64,000 nucleotides of DNA from Myxococcales bacterium (GCA_020633295.1 JACKDW010000009.1:124001-188000); one strand, 5' to 3'. Positions 21,305 to 30,636 are shown, counted from the first letter of the stretch. Translations and numbers: made by a program. The notes: generated from the sequence alone by a model not told the origin.

Positions 21305-22882
21305 TCAGAACTTCCCGTTCCAGCTCCGCAGCAGGTAGGGCGACGGGCACTGCCAATCCACGTACTCGCCGCGGAGGTAGGTCGCCTGCACCGGCGACTG
21401 CGACGGCGCGTCGCGGACGAAGCCGAAGCCGAGGAAGCGCTCGCGCGTGGCCTGCGACTGCGCGTCGATCGTCGACGTCGTCCACTTCACCGGCTGCGCG
21501 CGCGCGTCCCGGGTCGCGCGCCGGAGCGCGATCTCGGGGTAGCGCGCGCACGACGGGCTCGTCGCGCAGACCGACGCCGAGCGGTAGTAGAGGTCCATCA
21601 CGTCGTGCTCGGGGTCAAAGCGGACCTCGTAGGGGTCGACGTGATCGCCGCTGTTGACGAAGTACAGCGCCGGCGCCTGCCAGCTCCCGGCGCCCCAGCG
21701 GACGTGCCGGACCATGCGCTTCGGGACAGGATCTTCGGAGCAGGCACATGAGAGCGTCTTGCGCGTCGGCTGACCGTTCGGGCCGGCGACGTACTGAAAG
21801 CCCGACGTCACGAGGTTGACGCGCCCGCGGTGGTCGACGCCGATCGCGACCGCGTAGGGCGTGGGCGTCTCCGGCGACGGGCGCGTGTCGTAGCGCAGCT
21901 TGTAGGCGCTGTTGTTCATCTCCGCCTGCGTGATCGTCGCGCCGAGGTCGACGTTCGTCGGCGAGTAGAAGCGCTTGTTCTTGAGGTTGAAGCGCGCGTA
22001 GTAGTGGTGCTGAAACTTCTTGTTGTGGTCCTGGCGGTTCGAGAACGCGATGTGGAGCTCGTCGCCGCGGTGCAGCATGCCGTCGACGTAGATCGTGTCC
22101 CACTTGTCCGCGTCGCCGTTCGGGTCGGGGTCGATCGCGAGCTGCGGCGCGCTCCAGTGGGCGCCGTCGTCGGTGGAGTACGCGTAGTAGATCGGCTCGT
22201 GGTGGTCGCTCGCCGTCAGCGTCACGACGCTCGCGCAGACCGGATCCGCCGGCGGCGCGGACTGCAGCTGCTTCCACGTCTGGCGCCAGAACACCCACAG
22301 CGTGCCGTTGCTCCCGTGCTCGCTGCGAAACGCGTTCGGGTAGGTCGCGCACTTGGCCGCCGCGTGATCCCCGAGCGCGCTGCGGGCCTGGGTCCACTCC
22401 CCGGCCGTGAGGATCTTGCCGGACCACGAGGGCACCTTGCTGCGGCGATCGACGAGCGGCGACTGGTGGCCGCCGCTGATCACGACGAGGTTGCCGCCGC
22501 CGCCCTGCACGAGCTGGGGGTACGAGTGCGAGTCGGGGGGCGTGAACGCGTCGCCGAGGTTGATCGCCGCCGACCACTGGTTCCAGTTGTGATCGTAGTA
22601 GCGCAGCAGCGTCTCGGACTCGCTCATGGTCATGTCGCCCCTGGTCGCGGGGCAGTAGTGGCGCTTCGGCTGCCCGCCCGGGTAGACGACGAAGGTGCGC
22701 GTGTGCCCGTCGTGCAGCGCGTGGCCGAAGCGCCCGCCGAGCGGCGCGCCGATCCCCGCCGCGCTCGAGTCGATCGACTGCGTGCCGGCGGTCGCGCTGG
22801 CGGGCGCCGTGATGACCGCGAGCGCGGCGGCGACGGTGAGTGCGGGGAGAAGCGCGGGGATCGTGCGTGGACGAGTCGACAT
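21305..22882 (-). CDS. Secreted BNR/sialidase-fold-like protein
   Basis: The protein has 525 residues. An N-terminal signal peptide ends near ITAPASATA. The body contains Asp-box-like and BNR-4-type motifs (YAYSTDDGAHWSAPQLA; LLRYYDHNWNQWSAAINLGD; WGAGSWQAPALYFVN) that predict a six-bladed beta-propeller of the kind found in sialidases and polysaccharide lyases. It is probably secreted to the periplasm or outside. No confident catalytic assignment can be made. The start has a GGAG ribosome-binding site. Confidence 0.8.
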   Translation of the reverse strand: MSTRPRTIPALLPALTVAAALAVITAPASATAGTQSIDSSAAGIGAPLGGRFGHALHDGHTRTFVVYPGGQPKRHYCPATRGDMTMSESETLLRYYDHNWNQWSAAINLGDAFTPPDSHSYPQLVQGGGGNLVVISGGHQSPLVDRRSKVPSWSGKILTAGEWTQARSALGDHAAAKCATYPNAFRSEHGSNGTLWVFWRQTWKQLQSAPPADPVCASVVTLTASDHHEPIYYAYSTDDGAHWSAPQLAIDPDPNGDADKWDTIYVDGMLHRGDELHIAFSNRQDHNKKFQHHYYARFNLKNKRFYSPTNVDLGATITQAEMNNSAYKLRYDTRPSPETPTPYAVAIGVDHRGRVNLVTSGFQYVAGPNGQPTRKTLSCACSEDPVPKRMVRHVRWGAGSWQAPALYFVNSGDHVDPYEVRFDPEHDVMDLYYRSASVCATSPSCARYPEIALRRATRDARAQPVKWTTSTIDAQSQATRERFLGFGFVRDAPSQSPVQATYLRGEYVDWQCPSPYLLRSWNGKF

Positions 22883-23207
22883 GATGGTGCTCCGGCGCTG
22901 GCGCTACAGGTGCTCGTTGAGCCAGCTACGTTCAGCGCGGTGAGCAAGCGTCGTGCCACGCTCGCCGGCACGCGGGGCGGCCTCTACGGCGTCGTCGCGG
23001 CGGCGCGCGAGCGTCGGGAGGAGCGCGCGCCCATGGGCGCCCCGGCGCGGGCGCAGGGGGAGGCGGGCGCAGGGGGAGGCGCGCTCGCGCGCGGCCCCGC
23101 GGACGTCGAGGCGCCGCGCCCTGCGAACGACCGTCCCGTTCGACAGGTCGCTACGACCAGGCGGGCGCGCGGGCGCGGACGTCGCGTCCGCTATACTCCC
23201 GCGTCCA
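22883..23207. other. Divergent intergenic region with 16-bp tandem duplication
   Basis: This 325-bp region lies between the secreted propeller gene (minus) and the small methyltransferase-like gene (plus). It contains a perfect 16-bp tandem duplication at 23047-23078 and, at 23192-23197, a TATACT box serving the plus-strand gene. Nothing else convincing is seen. Confidence 0.5.
23047..23078. repeat. 16-bp perfect tandem duplication
   Basis: The unit GCGGGCGCAGGGGGAG occurs twice without a gap in noncoding DNA upstream of the gene at 23208. Sixteen is not a multiple of three, consistent with a noncoding location. Confidence 0.85.
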
Positions 23208-23699
23208 GTGCAGCGGCGGACGCGACATCGCACCCACGGCGCGCCGGGTCGCTTCGACGCGGTCGCGGAGTTCATCGCCCAGCGCTACGGGCGAGACGTG
23301 CGCTACGTCGCCGACGTCGCGGGCGGGCAGGGGGTGCTGAGCCGCGTGCTCCGCAAGCGCTTCAACTACGAGGCCGAGGTCATCGACCCGCGCGGCAACA
23401 CGCTCAAGGGCGTCCCCGGGCGGGCGCGCGAGTTCTCGGCCGAGAGCGCCGACTTCTACGACCTGGTGGTCGGGCTGCACCCGGACCAGGCGACGCGGGC
23501 GGTCGCGGAGGCGGCGCTCGTGCGCCCGACGATCCTGATCCCGTGCTGTAACTTCTGGGTCCCGGAGAAGCTCGGCCAGGAGGAGCTGCTGCGCGCGATC
23601 GAGGCGATGTACCGCGAGCGCGGCGTCACCGCGACGCGCGTGCGCTTCCCGTTCCGCGGGCCGAAGAACGTCGGGCTCGTGTCGGCGCCGCCGGCGTAG
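23208..23699 (+). CDS. Small SAM-methyltransferase-like protein
   Basis: The protein has 163 residues. The segment VRYVADVAGGQGVLSRVL resembles motif I of class I methyltransferases (D-x-x-x-G-x-G), followed by AEVIDPRG as a motif II-like acidic strand and DLVVGLHPDQATRAV as motif III/IV. A CCNFW motif follows. This is close to proteins with a minimal Rossmann core that may bind SAM. Substrate and activity are unknown. The GTG start is chosen because a TATACT box ends 10 nt upstream and the family-like sequence begins right after it. Confidence 0.7.
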   Translation: MQRRTRHRTHGAPGRFDAVAEFIAQRYGRDVRYVADVAGGQGVLSRVLRKRFNYEAEVIDPRGNTLKGVPGRAREFSAESADFYDLVVGLHPDQATRAVAEAALVRPTILIPCCNFWVPEKLGQEELLRAIEAMYRERGVTATRVRFPFRGPKNVGLVSAPPA

Positions 23700-23714
23700 C
23701 GCGCCCGCGCGCCG

Positions 23715-24869
23715 CTACGCCTCGGGGTCGATCGCGCGTCGGGGCGCGAGCGCGCGCAGCGTCGCGCGCTTGCCGTAGCAGAGCACCCCGTCGCCGGGCA
23801 GCAGCCGCTCGTCGCCGCCCGGGGTCGGGATCATGACGCTGCCGCGCTGGATGCTGAGCACGAGCACGTCGCGGGCGCGCAGGTCGAGCTCGATGATCGT
23901 CTTGTCGGCCAGCGGCGAACCTGGCCCCACGGGCACCTCGGCGACGCCGTAGCCCTTGGCCAGCGTCAGGCGCTGACGCAGGTCGATGGCGGGGAACTGC
24001 ACGTGCTCCTCGATCATCTCGATGATCGGCATGGCGAGGTCGGCGTTGGTCACCGACTCCATGCCGTTGATGCCGGGCGACGAGTTGACCTCCATCACCA
24101 GCGGCCCGTCGGCCCCCTCGAGCATGTCGACGCCGGCCACGTGCAGCCCGAGGATCTGCGCGGCGCGGATCGCCGTGCGCTCGTACTGCTCGTCGAGCTG
24201 CACGAGCTCGGCGACGCCGCCGCGGTGGACGTTGCTGCGGAACTCGTCGCCCTTGGCCTGGCGGCGCACGGCCGCGATCACGCGGTCGCCGACGACGAAC
24301 GCGCGGACGTCCTTGCCCTTGCTCTCGGCCACGAACTTCTGGATCAGCACGCTCTGCTGCTTGCTCTGCAGCGTCTCGATGATCGCCTCGGCGACCCGCA
24401 CCGTGTCGGCGAGGATCACCCCGATCCCCTGGGTCCCGACGAGCAGCTTGATGATCACCGGGGTGCCGCCGACCGCCTCGATCGCGGGCAGCACGCCCGA
24501 GCGATCGCGCACGAAGGCCGTCGGCGGGATGCCGATGTTGTGCCGGCTCAGCGTCTGGCTCGCGCGCAGCTTGTCGCGCGAGACCCCGATCGAGTGGGAC
24601 GTGTTCAGCGTGTACACGCCCATCTGCTCGAATTGCCGCACCACCGCGAGCCCGAAGAAGGTGACCGAGGCGCCGATCCGCGGGATGATCGCGTCGAGCG
24701 CGGGCATCGCCTGATTGCGGTACGTCAGGCTCGGCCTGCCGCGCTCGATGAGCATGTTGAACTTCAGCGTGTCGTAGACCGCCGCCTCGTGGCCGCGGCG
24801 CTCGCAGGTCTCGATGAGGCGGCGGACGCTGGGGTTCTTGTCCGAGCGAGAGAGGATTCCGATCTTCAT
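23715..24869 (-). CDS. RimK-like ATP-grasp ligase fused to an RCK_C (TrkA-C) domain
   Basis: The protein has 384 residues. Residues 1-285 form a RimK-type ATP-grasp enzyme: N-terminal MKIGILSRSDKNPSV, DAIIPRIGASVTFFG, ATP-binding PVIIKLLVGTQGIGV and the metal-binding VMEVNSSPGINGME. Such enzymes ligate Glu or other amino acids to protein or peptide C-termini. Residues about 305-375 match an RCK_C/TrkA-C ligand-binding domain (GSPLADKTIIELDLRARDV, LLPGDGVLCYGKRATLRAL), normally found in K+ channel regulators. The tail suggests allosteric control by a small ligand or nucleotide. It is divergent from the QEGLA/DUF1704 peptidase gene 156 bp away. Start by homology to RimK. Confidence 0.9.
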   Translation of the reverse strand: MKIGILSRSDKNPSVRRLIETCERRGHEAAVYDTLKFNMLIERGRPSLTYRNQAMPALDAIIPRIGASVTFFGLAVVRQFEQMGVYTLNTSHSIGVSRDKLRASQTLSRHNIGIPPTAFVRDRSGVLPAIEAVGGTPVIIKLLVGTQGIGVILADTVRVAEAIIETLQSKQQSVLIQKFVAESKGKDVRAFVVGDRVIAAVRRQAKGDEFRSNVHRGGVAELVQLDEQYERTAIRAAQILGLHVAGVDMLEGADGPLVMEVNSSPGINGMESVTNADLAMPIIEMIEEHVQFPAIDLRQRLTLAKGYGVAEVPVGPGSPLADKTIIELDLRARDVLVLSIQRGSVMIPTPGGDERLLPGDGVLCYGKRATLRALAPRRAIDPEA

Positions 24870-25025
24870 GGCTCGTCGTGCGGTTTCGGGCGTCGGGGGA
24901 GCGTTTCGAGCTTCGTCATCGTCGCGCGCGACAGCGGCGGTGAATCGCTTGACGCGCGGGGTGGATCGAGTGACACCATAGCGCGGTTCTTCCGCGCGCG
25001 GGACCGCAACGGGACAGGAGCAGCA
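24870..25025. promoter_or_regulatory. Divergent promoter region, ligase / QEGLA peptidase
   Basis: This 156-bp region separates the divergent RimK-RCK_C and DUF1704 genes, so both could be controlled together. TTGACG (24948-24953) is a fair -35 candidate on the plus strand, with CATAGC about 21 bp further as a weak -10. The plus-strand gene has a GGACAGGAG ribosome-binding site just before its GTG start, unlike the leaderless genes elsewhere. Confidence 0.4.
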
Positions 25026-26291
25026 GTGGCGATCTCCATCAACGACCGCCTGGTCGAGGCCTCCAAGCTGCTCAGCCGCGCGGCGGGGTCGCTGAACGTC
25101 CTCCGCGGCATCAATTGGGCGCCGGCGGTGCGCGAGCGCTTCTTCGCCAAGGGCGCGGCCGAGCTGCCCAGGGTCGTCTACCGCCAGCCGGATCTCTCGC
25201 ATATCCACGAGCTCGTGAAGGAGGTGCGCCCGCGCCTGCGCGGCGACGTGCCGGAGCTCGCCTACCTGCGCCGCCAGGCGCGGTCCATCGCGCTCACGGC
25301 CGCGCTGCTGGAGAGCGTCGGCACGCGGCGGTTCTTCGAGCTGAGCAAGCAGCTGTACGGCGCGCCCTCCGACCCGCTGCTCGACGGCAAGTCCACCTCC
25401 CTCGATCTCGCGCGGAGGATCGAGCGCACGCTCTCGCGCCTCGGCGCGGTCGATCTCGGCTCGGAGCCCGAGCCGCGCAGCCCCGCGCACGTGGCCAAGG
25501 AGATCCGCGCGGCGGTCGACAACATGCTCGGGGCCGACGCGCCGAAGGTCGTGCTCACCGGCAAGATCGCCGCCAAGGCCTCGGCCTCGCCCACGAAGAT
25601 CCGCATCCGCAAGAACGCGAGCTTCACCAAGGAAGACGTCCAGCAGCTCGTGATGCACGAGGCCATGGTCCACGTGGCGACGTCGCTCAACGCTCGCCGC
25701 CAGCGGCTGCTGCCGAGCCTCAAGGTCAACCACGCCGGGATCACGCGCACGCAGGAGGGCCTCGCGGTGCTCTCGGAGCTGATGAGCGGATCGCTCGGCC
25801 CCTCGCGCCTGCGCCGGCTGGCGACGCGCGCGCTGGCGATCCAGGCGTCGATCGACGGCGCCGACTTCATGGAGCTGTACCGCTATCACCTCGACCGCAG
25901 CGAGGACCCGTCGCACGCGTTCGACGACGCGCGCAGGATCGTGCGCGGCGGGCTCATCACGGGCGGCGCGCCGTGCACCAAGGACGGCGTGTACCTCGAC
26001 GGCATGGTCCGCGTGCACAACTTCATGAGCTCGATCGTCGAGCTGCGACGCCCCGATCTGCTGCCGCTGCTGTTCTGCGGCAAGCTAGACCTCGAGGACA
26101 TCCCCGCGCTCGCGCGGCTGTCGAAGCGCGGGCTCGTGGTGCCGCCGCTGCACATGCCCCCGTGGGCGCAGGACCGCCGCTTCATCGTCTCTTACCTGAC
26201 CTACTCGGGCTTCTTGAGCCGCATGCGGTTGGCCCGCGTGCGCGATCACTACGCCGAGGCGCTCGCGCGCTGCCCGAACCTCTCGACGTGA
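25026..26291 (+). CDS. DUF1704 / QEGLA-motif zinc carboxypeptidase-like protein
   Basis: The protein has 421 residues and contains the family-defining motif (TRTQEGLAVLSEL) of the so-called flavohemoglobin expression-modulating QEGLA proteins (TIGR02421, DUF1704). A metal site is visible: HEAMVH gives the HExxxH zinc ligands, and the Glu of QEGLA is the probable third ligand. DUF1704 includes the eukaryotic tubulin tyrosine carboxypeptidases (MATCAP/TMCP), so a C-terminal peptidase activity is likely. It is divergent from an ATP-grasp amino-acid ligase, suggesting an add/remove pair acting on one substrate. Start GTG with a purine-rich ribosome-binding site. Confidence 0.88.
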   Translation: MAISINDRLVEASKLLSRAAGSLNVLRGINWAPAVRERFFAKGAAELPRVVYRQPDLSHIHELVKEVRPRLRGDVPELAYLRRQARSIALTAALLESVGTRRFFELSKQLYGAPSDPLLDGKSTSLDLARRIERTLSRLGAVDLGSEPEPRSPAHVAKEIRAAVDNMLGADAPKVVLTGKIAAKASASPTKIRIRKNASFTKEDVQQLVMHEAMVHVATSLNARRQRLLPSLKVNHAGITRTQEGLAVLSELMSGSLGPSRLRRLATRALAIQASIDGADFMELYRYHLDRSEDPSHAFDDARRIVRGGLITGGAPCTKDGVYLDGMVRVHNFMSSIVELRRPDLLPLLFCGKLDLEDIPALARLSKRGLVVPPLHMPPWAQDRRFIVSYLTYSGFLSRMRLARVRDHYAEALARCPNLST

Positions 26292-26320
26292 GGCGCCCGC
26301 CGGGAGGTATTATCCCGGCG

Positions 26321-27322
26321 ATGCAGCGCGAGAACACCCAGGTAATTTTGGCCCGGCGACCCGAGGGATCGGTGCGCGCGGAGGACTTCGAGATCCGCCG
26401 GGGCCCGGTCGACGCGCCGGAGGAGGGCGAGGTGCTCGTCGAGACGATGTTCGTCTCGCTCGACCCGGCGATGCGCGGCTGGATGCGCGACGTCCCGTCG
26501 TACGTGCCGCCGGTCGGGATCGGCGAGGTCATGCGCGCGGGCGCGGTCGGGCGCGTGCTGGCCTCGCGCCACCCGGACTTCGCCGAGGGTGACCACGTAA
26601 CCGGGCTGCTCGGCGTGCAGCGCTACGCTCGCGTGTCGACCCGCGGCCTGCACGCGATCGATCCCGAGCTCGCGCCGCTCTCGGCGTACCTCGGGGTGCT
26701 CGGCGCGCCCGGGCTGACCGCGTACTTCGGGCTGCTCGACGTCGGCGCGCTGAAGGCCGGCGAGACGGTCCTGGTCTCCGGGGCAGCCGGCGCGGTCGGC
26801 TCGGTCGTCGGGCAGCTCGCCAAGCTCCACGGCGCGCGGGCGGTGGGCATCGCCGGCGGCCCCGAGAAGTGCCGCCACCTGGTCGAGGAGCTCGGCTTCG
26901 ACGCCGCGATCGACTACAAGCGCGAGGACGTGGCGGCGCGGATCAAGGCGACCTGCCCGGAGCGCGTGGACGTGTACTTCGACAACGTCGGCGGCGAGCT
27001 CCTGGACATCGCGCTCACGCGCCTGGCGATGCGCGGGCGCGTGGTCATCTGCGGCGCGATCTCGCAGTACAACAACATGGAGTCCATGCGCGGCCCGGCG
27101 AACTACATGGCGCTCTTGGTCCAGCGCGGGCGCATGGAGGGCTTCGTGGTGTTCGACTACGCCAAGCGCTACGGCGAGGCGTTCGCGGCCATGGGCCCTC
27201 GGCTCGCGCGCGGCGAGCTGAAGTACCGCGAGACGATCGTCCTTGGCCTCGAGAACTTCGTGCCGGCCTTCAACCGCCTGTTCACCGGCGAGAAGCTCGG
27301 CAAGCTCGTGCTGAAGGCGTAG
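26321..27322 (+). CDS. NADP-dependent medium-chain (MDR) oxidoreductase
   Basis: The 333-residue protein belongs to the leukotriene B4 12-hydroxydehydrogenase / 2-alkenal reductase branch of the MDR superfamily. Visible features are VETMFVSLDPAMRGWM near the N-terminus, the nucleotide-binding VSGAAGAVGSVVGQLAK, DYKREDV, VDVYFDNVGGELLD and GRVVICGAISQYN. It probably reduces alpha,beta-unsaturated carbonyls with NADPH. A TATTAT box ends 7 nt before the ATG, so the mRNA is probably leaderless. It starts 30 bp after the QEGLA gene. Confidence 0.95.
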   Translation: MQRENTQVILARRPEGSVRAEDFEIRRGPVDAPEEGEVLVETMFVSLDPAMRGWMRDVPSYVPPVGIGEVMRAGAVGRVLASRHPDFAEGDHVTGLLGVQRYARVSTRGLHAIDPELAPLSAYLGVLGAPGLTAYFGLLDVGALKAGETVLVSGAAGAVGSVVGQLAKLHGARAVGIAGGPEKCRHLVEELGFDAAIDYKREDVAARIKATCPERVDVYFDNVGGELLDIALTRLAMRGRVVICGAISQYNNMESMRGPANYMALLVQRGRMEGFVVFDYAKRYGEAFAAMGPRLARGELKYRETIVLGLENFVPAFNRLFTGEKLGKLVLKA

Positions 27323-27396
27323 CCGTGAATTCGGCGCGCAGGAGACGAGCGCGCTCGTCTCGCGCGCGCGGGCGAGGTTCCGGCGTCGGCGGCGAC

Positions 27397-28179
27397 TCAG
27401 CAGTCGCCGTTGATGCCCGCGAGCGGATCGTCGGTGTTGCAGATCTTGGGCCCGCGCGGCTTCTTGACCTCAGGCGTCTTGCCGTCCTTGGGGCGCTTGG
27501 GCTTGCTGGGCCTGGGCCGCGCGTCGGCCTCGTCGCGCGCGCGCTCCATGGCGAGGCGTCGCTCCTCGGCGCGCGCGCGCTCGAGCTCGTCGAGGGTGCG
27601 CTCGCGCTCGCCGTGCTCCGTGCGCAGGCGGTCGAGGTCGCCGCGCAGCGCCGCGGCCTCGGCCGCGAGCGCCTCGAACTCGGCGCTGCTGTCGGCCGTG
27701 ACCGCCGTCGTCTCGCCCTGCGGGAGCTGGGTGAAGAAGCGCAGCGCGACGCCGCCGAACACCAGGCAGACCGCGAGCGTGCCGACCACGGTCAGGAGCC
27801 CGCGGGTCTGCTGGCGTCGACGCGCGGCCTGCAGGTCGCCGTCGATGCGCGCCTGGATCTCGGCGAGGCGGATGGCCTCCTCCTGGCGCGCGCGGGCCTC
27901 GACCTCGGCGAGCCGGACGCGCTCCTCCTGGGCGAGCCTCGCCTGACGCTCGGCGGTCTGGCGCTCGAGCTCCTGGCGCGCGCGCTCGCGGGCCTCGGTC
28001 TCCGCGCGCGCGCGCAGCTCCTCGGCCGCGTGGCGCTCGGCCTCGGCCTCCTCGCGCGCGCGTCGCTGTGAGCGCTCGGCGGCGACGCGCTCGGCCTCGA
28101 GGGACTGCAGCTCCTGCAGCGCGAACAGCGAGGAGTGCTCGGGGACGTCGGTGTGGGTGTGTGCGTTCGTGGTGGACAT
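27397..28179 (-). CDS. Coiled-coil single-pass membrane protein
   Basis: The 260-residue protein has an N-terminal charged coiled coil (about residues 20-120, Arg/Glu/Ala-rich), one transmembrane helix (LLTVVGTLAVCLVFGGVAL), a second coiled coil and a Lys/Pro-rich tail. It ends with a two-Cys motif (CNTDDPLAGINGDC). The layout suggests a scaffold with cytoplasmic and periplasmic coiled coils, but no function is recognised. It is divergent from the kinase-TPR gene at 28423. Start chosen at the ATG with an AGGGAG ribosome-binding site. Confidence 0.75.
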   Translation of the reverse strand: MSTTNAHTHTDVPEHSSLFALQELQSLEAERVAAERSQRRAREEAEAERHAAEELRARAETEARERARQELERQTAERQARLAQEERVRLAEVEARARQEEAIRLAEIQARIDGDLQAARRRQQTRGLLTVVGTLAVCLVFGGVALRFFTQLPQGETTAVTADSSAEFEALAAEAAALRGDLDRLRTEHGERERTLDELERARAEERRLAMERARDEADARPRPSKPKRPKDGKTPEVKKPRGPKICNTDDPLAGINGDC

Positions 28180-28422
28180 GACAGGGCTCCCTGGACGCCG
28201 GGCCGCGGGCCCACGGGCGCGCGGTCGTCGGGCGTCCGGCGACAAGCGGTAGCGGTGCGGAGGGGCGGGCTCAGCCCCGCCTCGATCGTGAAGTGCCGCT
28301 CGCGGGGCGAACCATCACGGGCTCGGGAAAAAAAATCTTCGCGCGCCAGCGGGCGGCCGCGCGCGCGAGAACGGCCAGATCGAGCGCCGCGCGCGGACGT
28401 TGAACAGGAGGTCGCCCGTCCC
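28180..28422. promoter_or_regulatory. Divergent region with A8 tract
   Basis: This 243-bp region lies between the coiled-coil gene (minus) and the kinase gene (plus). It contains an isolated A8 tract (28328-28335), striking in this GC-rich DNA, which could bend DNA or act as an upstream promoter element. AGGAGG lies 11 nt before the kinase ATG. No clear -10/-35 pair was found. Confidence 0.35.
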
Positions 28423-30636
28423 ATGAGCACCCCGCGGCACACCGGCGCCGACGCGGCGCGCCCCCTCGAGTTCGAGCGGATCTTCGCGGCGGTCCGCGGC
28501 GGGCTGTTCGAGCGGCCCGTCGAGCCCGTGAAGATCGGCCGCTACGAGGTCCACGAGCGGCTCGGCGCCGGCGCGATGGGGCTCGTGTACCGCGGGGTCG
28601 ATCCCGAGCTCGGCCGGCGCGTCGCGATCAAGCTCGTGCGCCCCGAGCTGCGCGGCAGCGTCGACCTGAACGCCGGGCAAGATCGTCTGCTGCGCGAGGC
28701 CAAGGCGATGGCGAAGGTGTCCTCGCCCAACGTCGTCACGGTCTACGACGCGGGCGCCTACGGCGAGCAGGTCTACGTCGCGATGGAGCTCGTCGACGGG
28801 ACCACGCTGCGCGACTGGATCGCCGGCGGCCCGCGGCCGTGGCGCGCGGTCATCGAGATGTTCCTACAGGCAGGTCACGGCCTGGCGAGCGTGCACGCGG
28901 CCGGCTTGGTGCACCGCGACTTCAAGCCCGCGAACGTGCTGATCGGCCGCGACGGGCGGGCCCGGGTCGCGGACTTCGGGCTCGCGCACGCGGCCCACCG
29001 CGCCGCGGCGACGGGCGTCGGATCGGCGCTCGACCCGAGCAGCTGCGCGCGCATCACCGCGACGGGCGCGGCCGCGGGCTCGGCGGCGTACATGGCGGCC
29101 GAGCGCCACCTCGGCGGGCCGGCGGATCCGCGCAGCGATCAATTCAGCTTCTGCGTCGCGCTGTACGAGGCGCTCTACGGGCAGCGGCCCTTCGCCGGCG
29201 AGACCATCGCGGAGGTGCGCGCGCGCGTGCTGGCCGGCGCGATCCAGGAGCCGCCGGGGCGGGCGCGCGTACCGAAACGTGTCCGAAGGGTCATTATGAG
29301 GGGGCTCGCGCGCGAGCCGAGCCAGCGCTACCCCGACATGGCCGAGCTGCTCGTGGCGCTCGACCAGCTGCGAGTGCCGCGCTGGGCCAGCCTGACGCCG
29401 GTCGCCGGCGCCGGGCTGATCGGGCTGCTCGCGTCGCTGATGGTGTTCCAGACGTCGGAGCCGAGCGAGCGCGCGAGCGAGGGGCTGTGCGAGGTCGAGG
29501 CGGAGCTCGCGGGCATCTGGGACGACGCCCGCCGCGACGCGCTCGCGCGCGCGTTCACGGGGACGGGGCGCGCCTACGCGGGCGACGTCGCCGCGCAGGT
29601 CTCCGCGCGCCTCGACGGCTACGCGAGCTCGTGGCTCGGGCTGCGCCGCGAGGCCTGCGTCGACGCGTGGGAGGACACCGGCGGCGAGCTCGCGGACGGC
29701 GGGCGCGAGGCGGATGATCCGGCGTCGACCTCGGAGCGCACCTACCTGACGATGGCGTGCCTCGATCGCGGGCGCGGGGAGCTGCGGGCGCTGGGCGACG
29801 CGCTGCTCGCCGACCCCGAGGGGCTCATCGACAACGCCGTGACCGCGGCCTACCGGCTCCGCGCGCTCGAGCCGTGCGCGAGCAACCCGGAGCTCGCGCT
29901 GCGCGGCGGCGGGCCGCGCTCGCCGGCGCTGCAGGCCAAGCTCTCGAGCATCCAGTCGCGCGTCGACGAGCTCGACGCGCTGCTCAAGGCGGGCGACTAC
30001 CGACGCGGGCTCGAGCGCGGCCAGCGGGCGCTCGAGTGGGCGCGGGACATCGGGCACGAGCCGACGACCGCGGAGGTCTTGTACTTCGTCGGCGCGTTCG
30101 CGGCCGGCGCCCGCGACTACGAGGCCGCCGAGCGCTGGCTGTTCGAGGCGGCGGTGACCGCCGAGCGCGGCGACAGCTACGAGGTGCTCGCGCGCGCGCG
30201 CACCGAGCTCGTCGTCGTCATCGGCTACCGCCTCGGGCGTCACGACGAGGCGCTGCGCTGGGGCGCGATGGCGGGCGCGACCGTCGATCAGCTCGGCGCG
30301 GGCGGGCTGCTCGAGACGCGCCTGCTCAACGCGGTCGGGCTCGTGCACGAGCGCCGCGGCGATCTCGAGAGCGCGCGCGCCCAGATCGAGCGCGCGCTGT
30401 TCGTCGGCCGCCGCAGCCTCGGCGACGACCACCCCGGCGTGGCCACGACGCTCGACAACCTCGCGACGGTGCTCGACGGCCTCGGGCGCCGCGACGAGGC
30501 GCTCACGCGAGCACGCGCCGCGCTCGCGCTGCGCGAGCGCGTGCTCGGTCCGCATCACCCGGACGTCGCCGAGTCGCTGCGCCACGTCGCCGCGCTCGAG
30601 CGGCCGCAGGGCGACGCGCCCGCGCCCGCGCCCTGA
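28423..30636 (+). CDS. Ser/Thr protein kinase with C-terminal TPR array
   Basis: The 737-residue protein has the same layout as the kinase at 17949-21134. The kinase domain has GAGAMGLVYRGVDPELGRR, VAIKLVRPEL, HRDFKPANVLIG and VADFGLAHA. Its APE-region motif reads AAYMAAERHLGG, lacking the usual Pro. A transmembrane helix follows (LTPVAGAGLIGLLASLMVF), then TPR repeats including DHPGVATTLDNLATVLDGLG. Residues around 29274-29300 (PKRVRRVIMRG) are encoded by consecutive codons rare for this genome. It is followed 67 bp later by the GMC oxidoreductase. Confidence 0.93.
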   Translation: MSTPRHTGADAARPLEFERIFAAVRGGLFERPVEPVKIGRYEVHERLGAGAMGLVYRGVDPELGRRVAIKLVRPELRGSVDLNAGQDRLLREAKAMAKVSSPNVVTVYDAGAYGEQVYVAMELVDGTTLRDWIAGGPRPWRAVIEMFLQAGHGLASVHAAGLVHRDFKPANVLIGRDGRARVADFGLAHAAHRAAATGVGSALDPSSCARITATGAAAGSAAYMAAERHLGGPADPRSDQFSFCVALYEALYGQRPFAGETIAEVRARVLAGAIQEPPGRARVPKRVRRVIMRGLAREPSQRYPDMAELLVALDQLRVPRWASLTPVAGAGLIGLLASLMVFQTSEPSERASEGLCEVEAELAGIWDDARRDALARAFTGTGRAYAGDVAAQVSARLDGYASSWLGLRREACVDAWEDTGGELADGGREADDPASTSERTYLTMACLDRGRGELRALGDALLADPEGLIDNAVTAAYRLRALEPCASNPELALRGGGPRSPALQAKLSSIQSRVDELDALLKAGDYRRGLERGQRALEWARDIGHEPTTAEVLYFVGAFAAGARDYEAAERWLFEAAVTAERGDSYEVLARARTELVVVIGYRLGRHDEALRWGAMAGATVDQLGAGGLLETRLLNAVGLVHERRGDLESARAQIERALFVGRRSLGDDHPGVATTLDNLATVLDGLGRRDEALTRARAALALRERVLGPHHPDVAESLRHVAALERPQGDAPAPAP

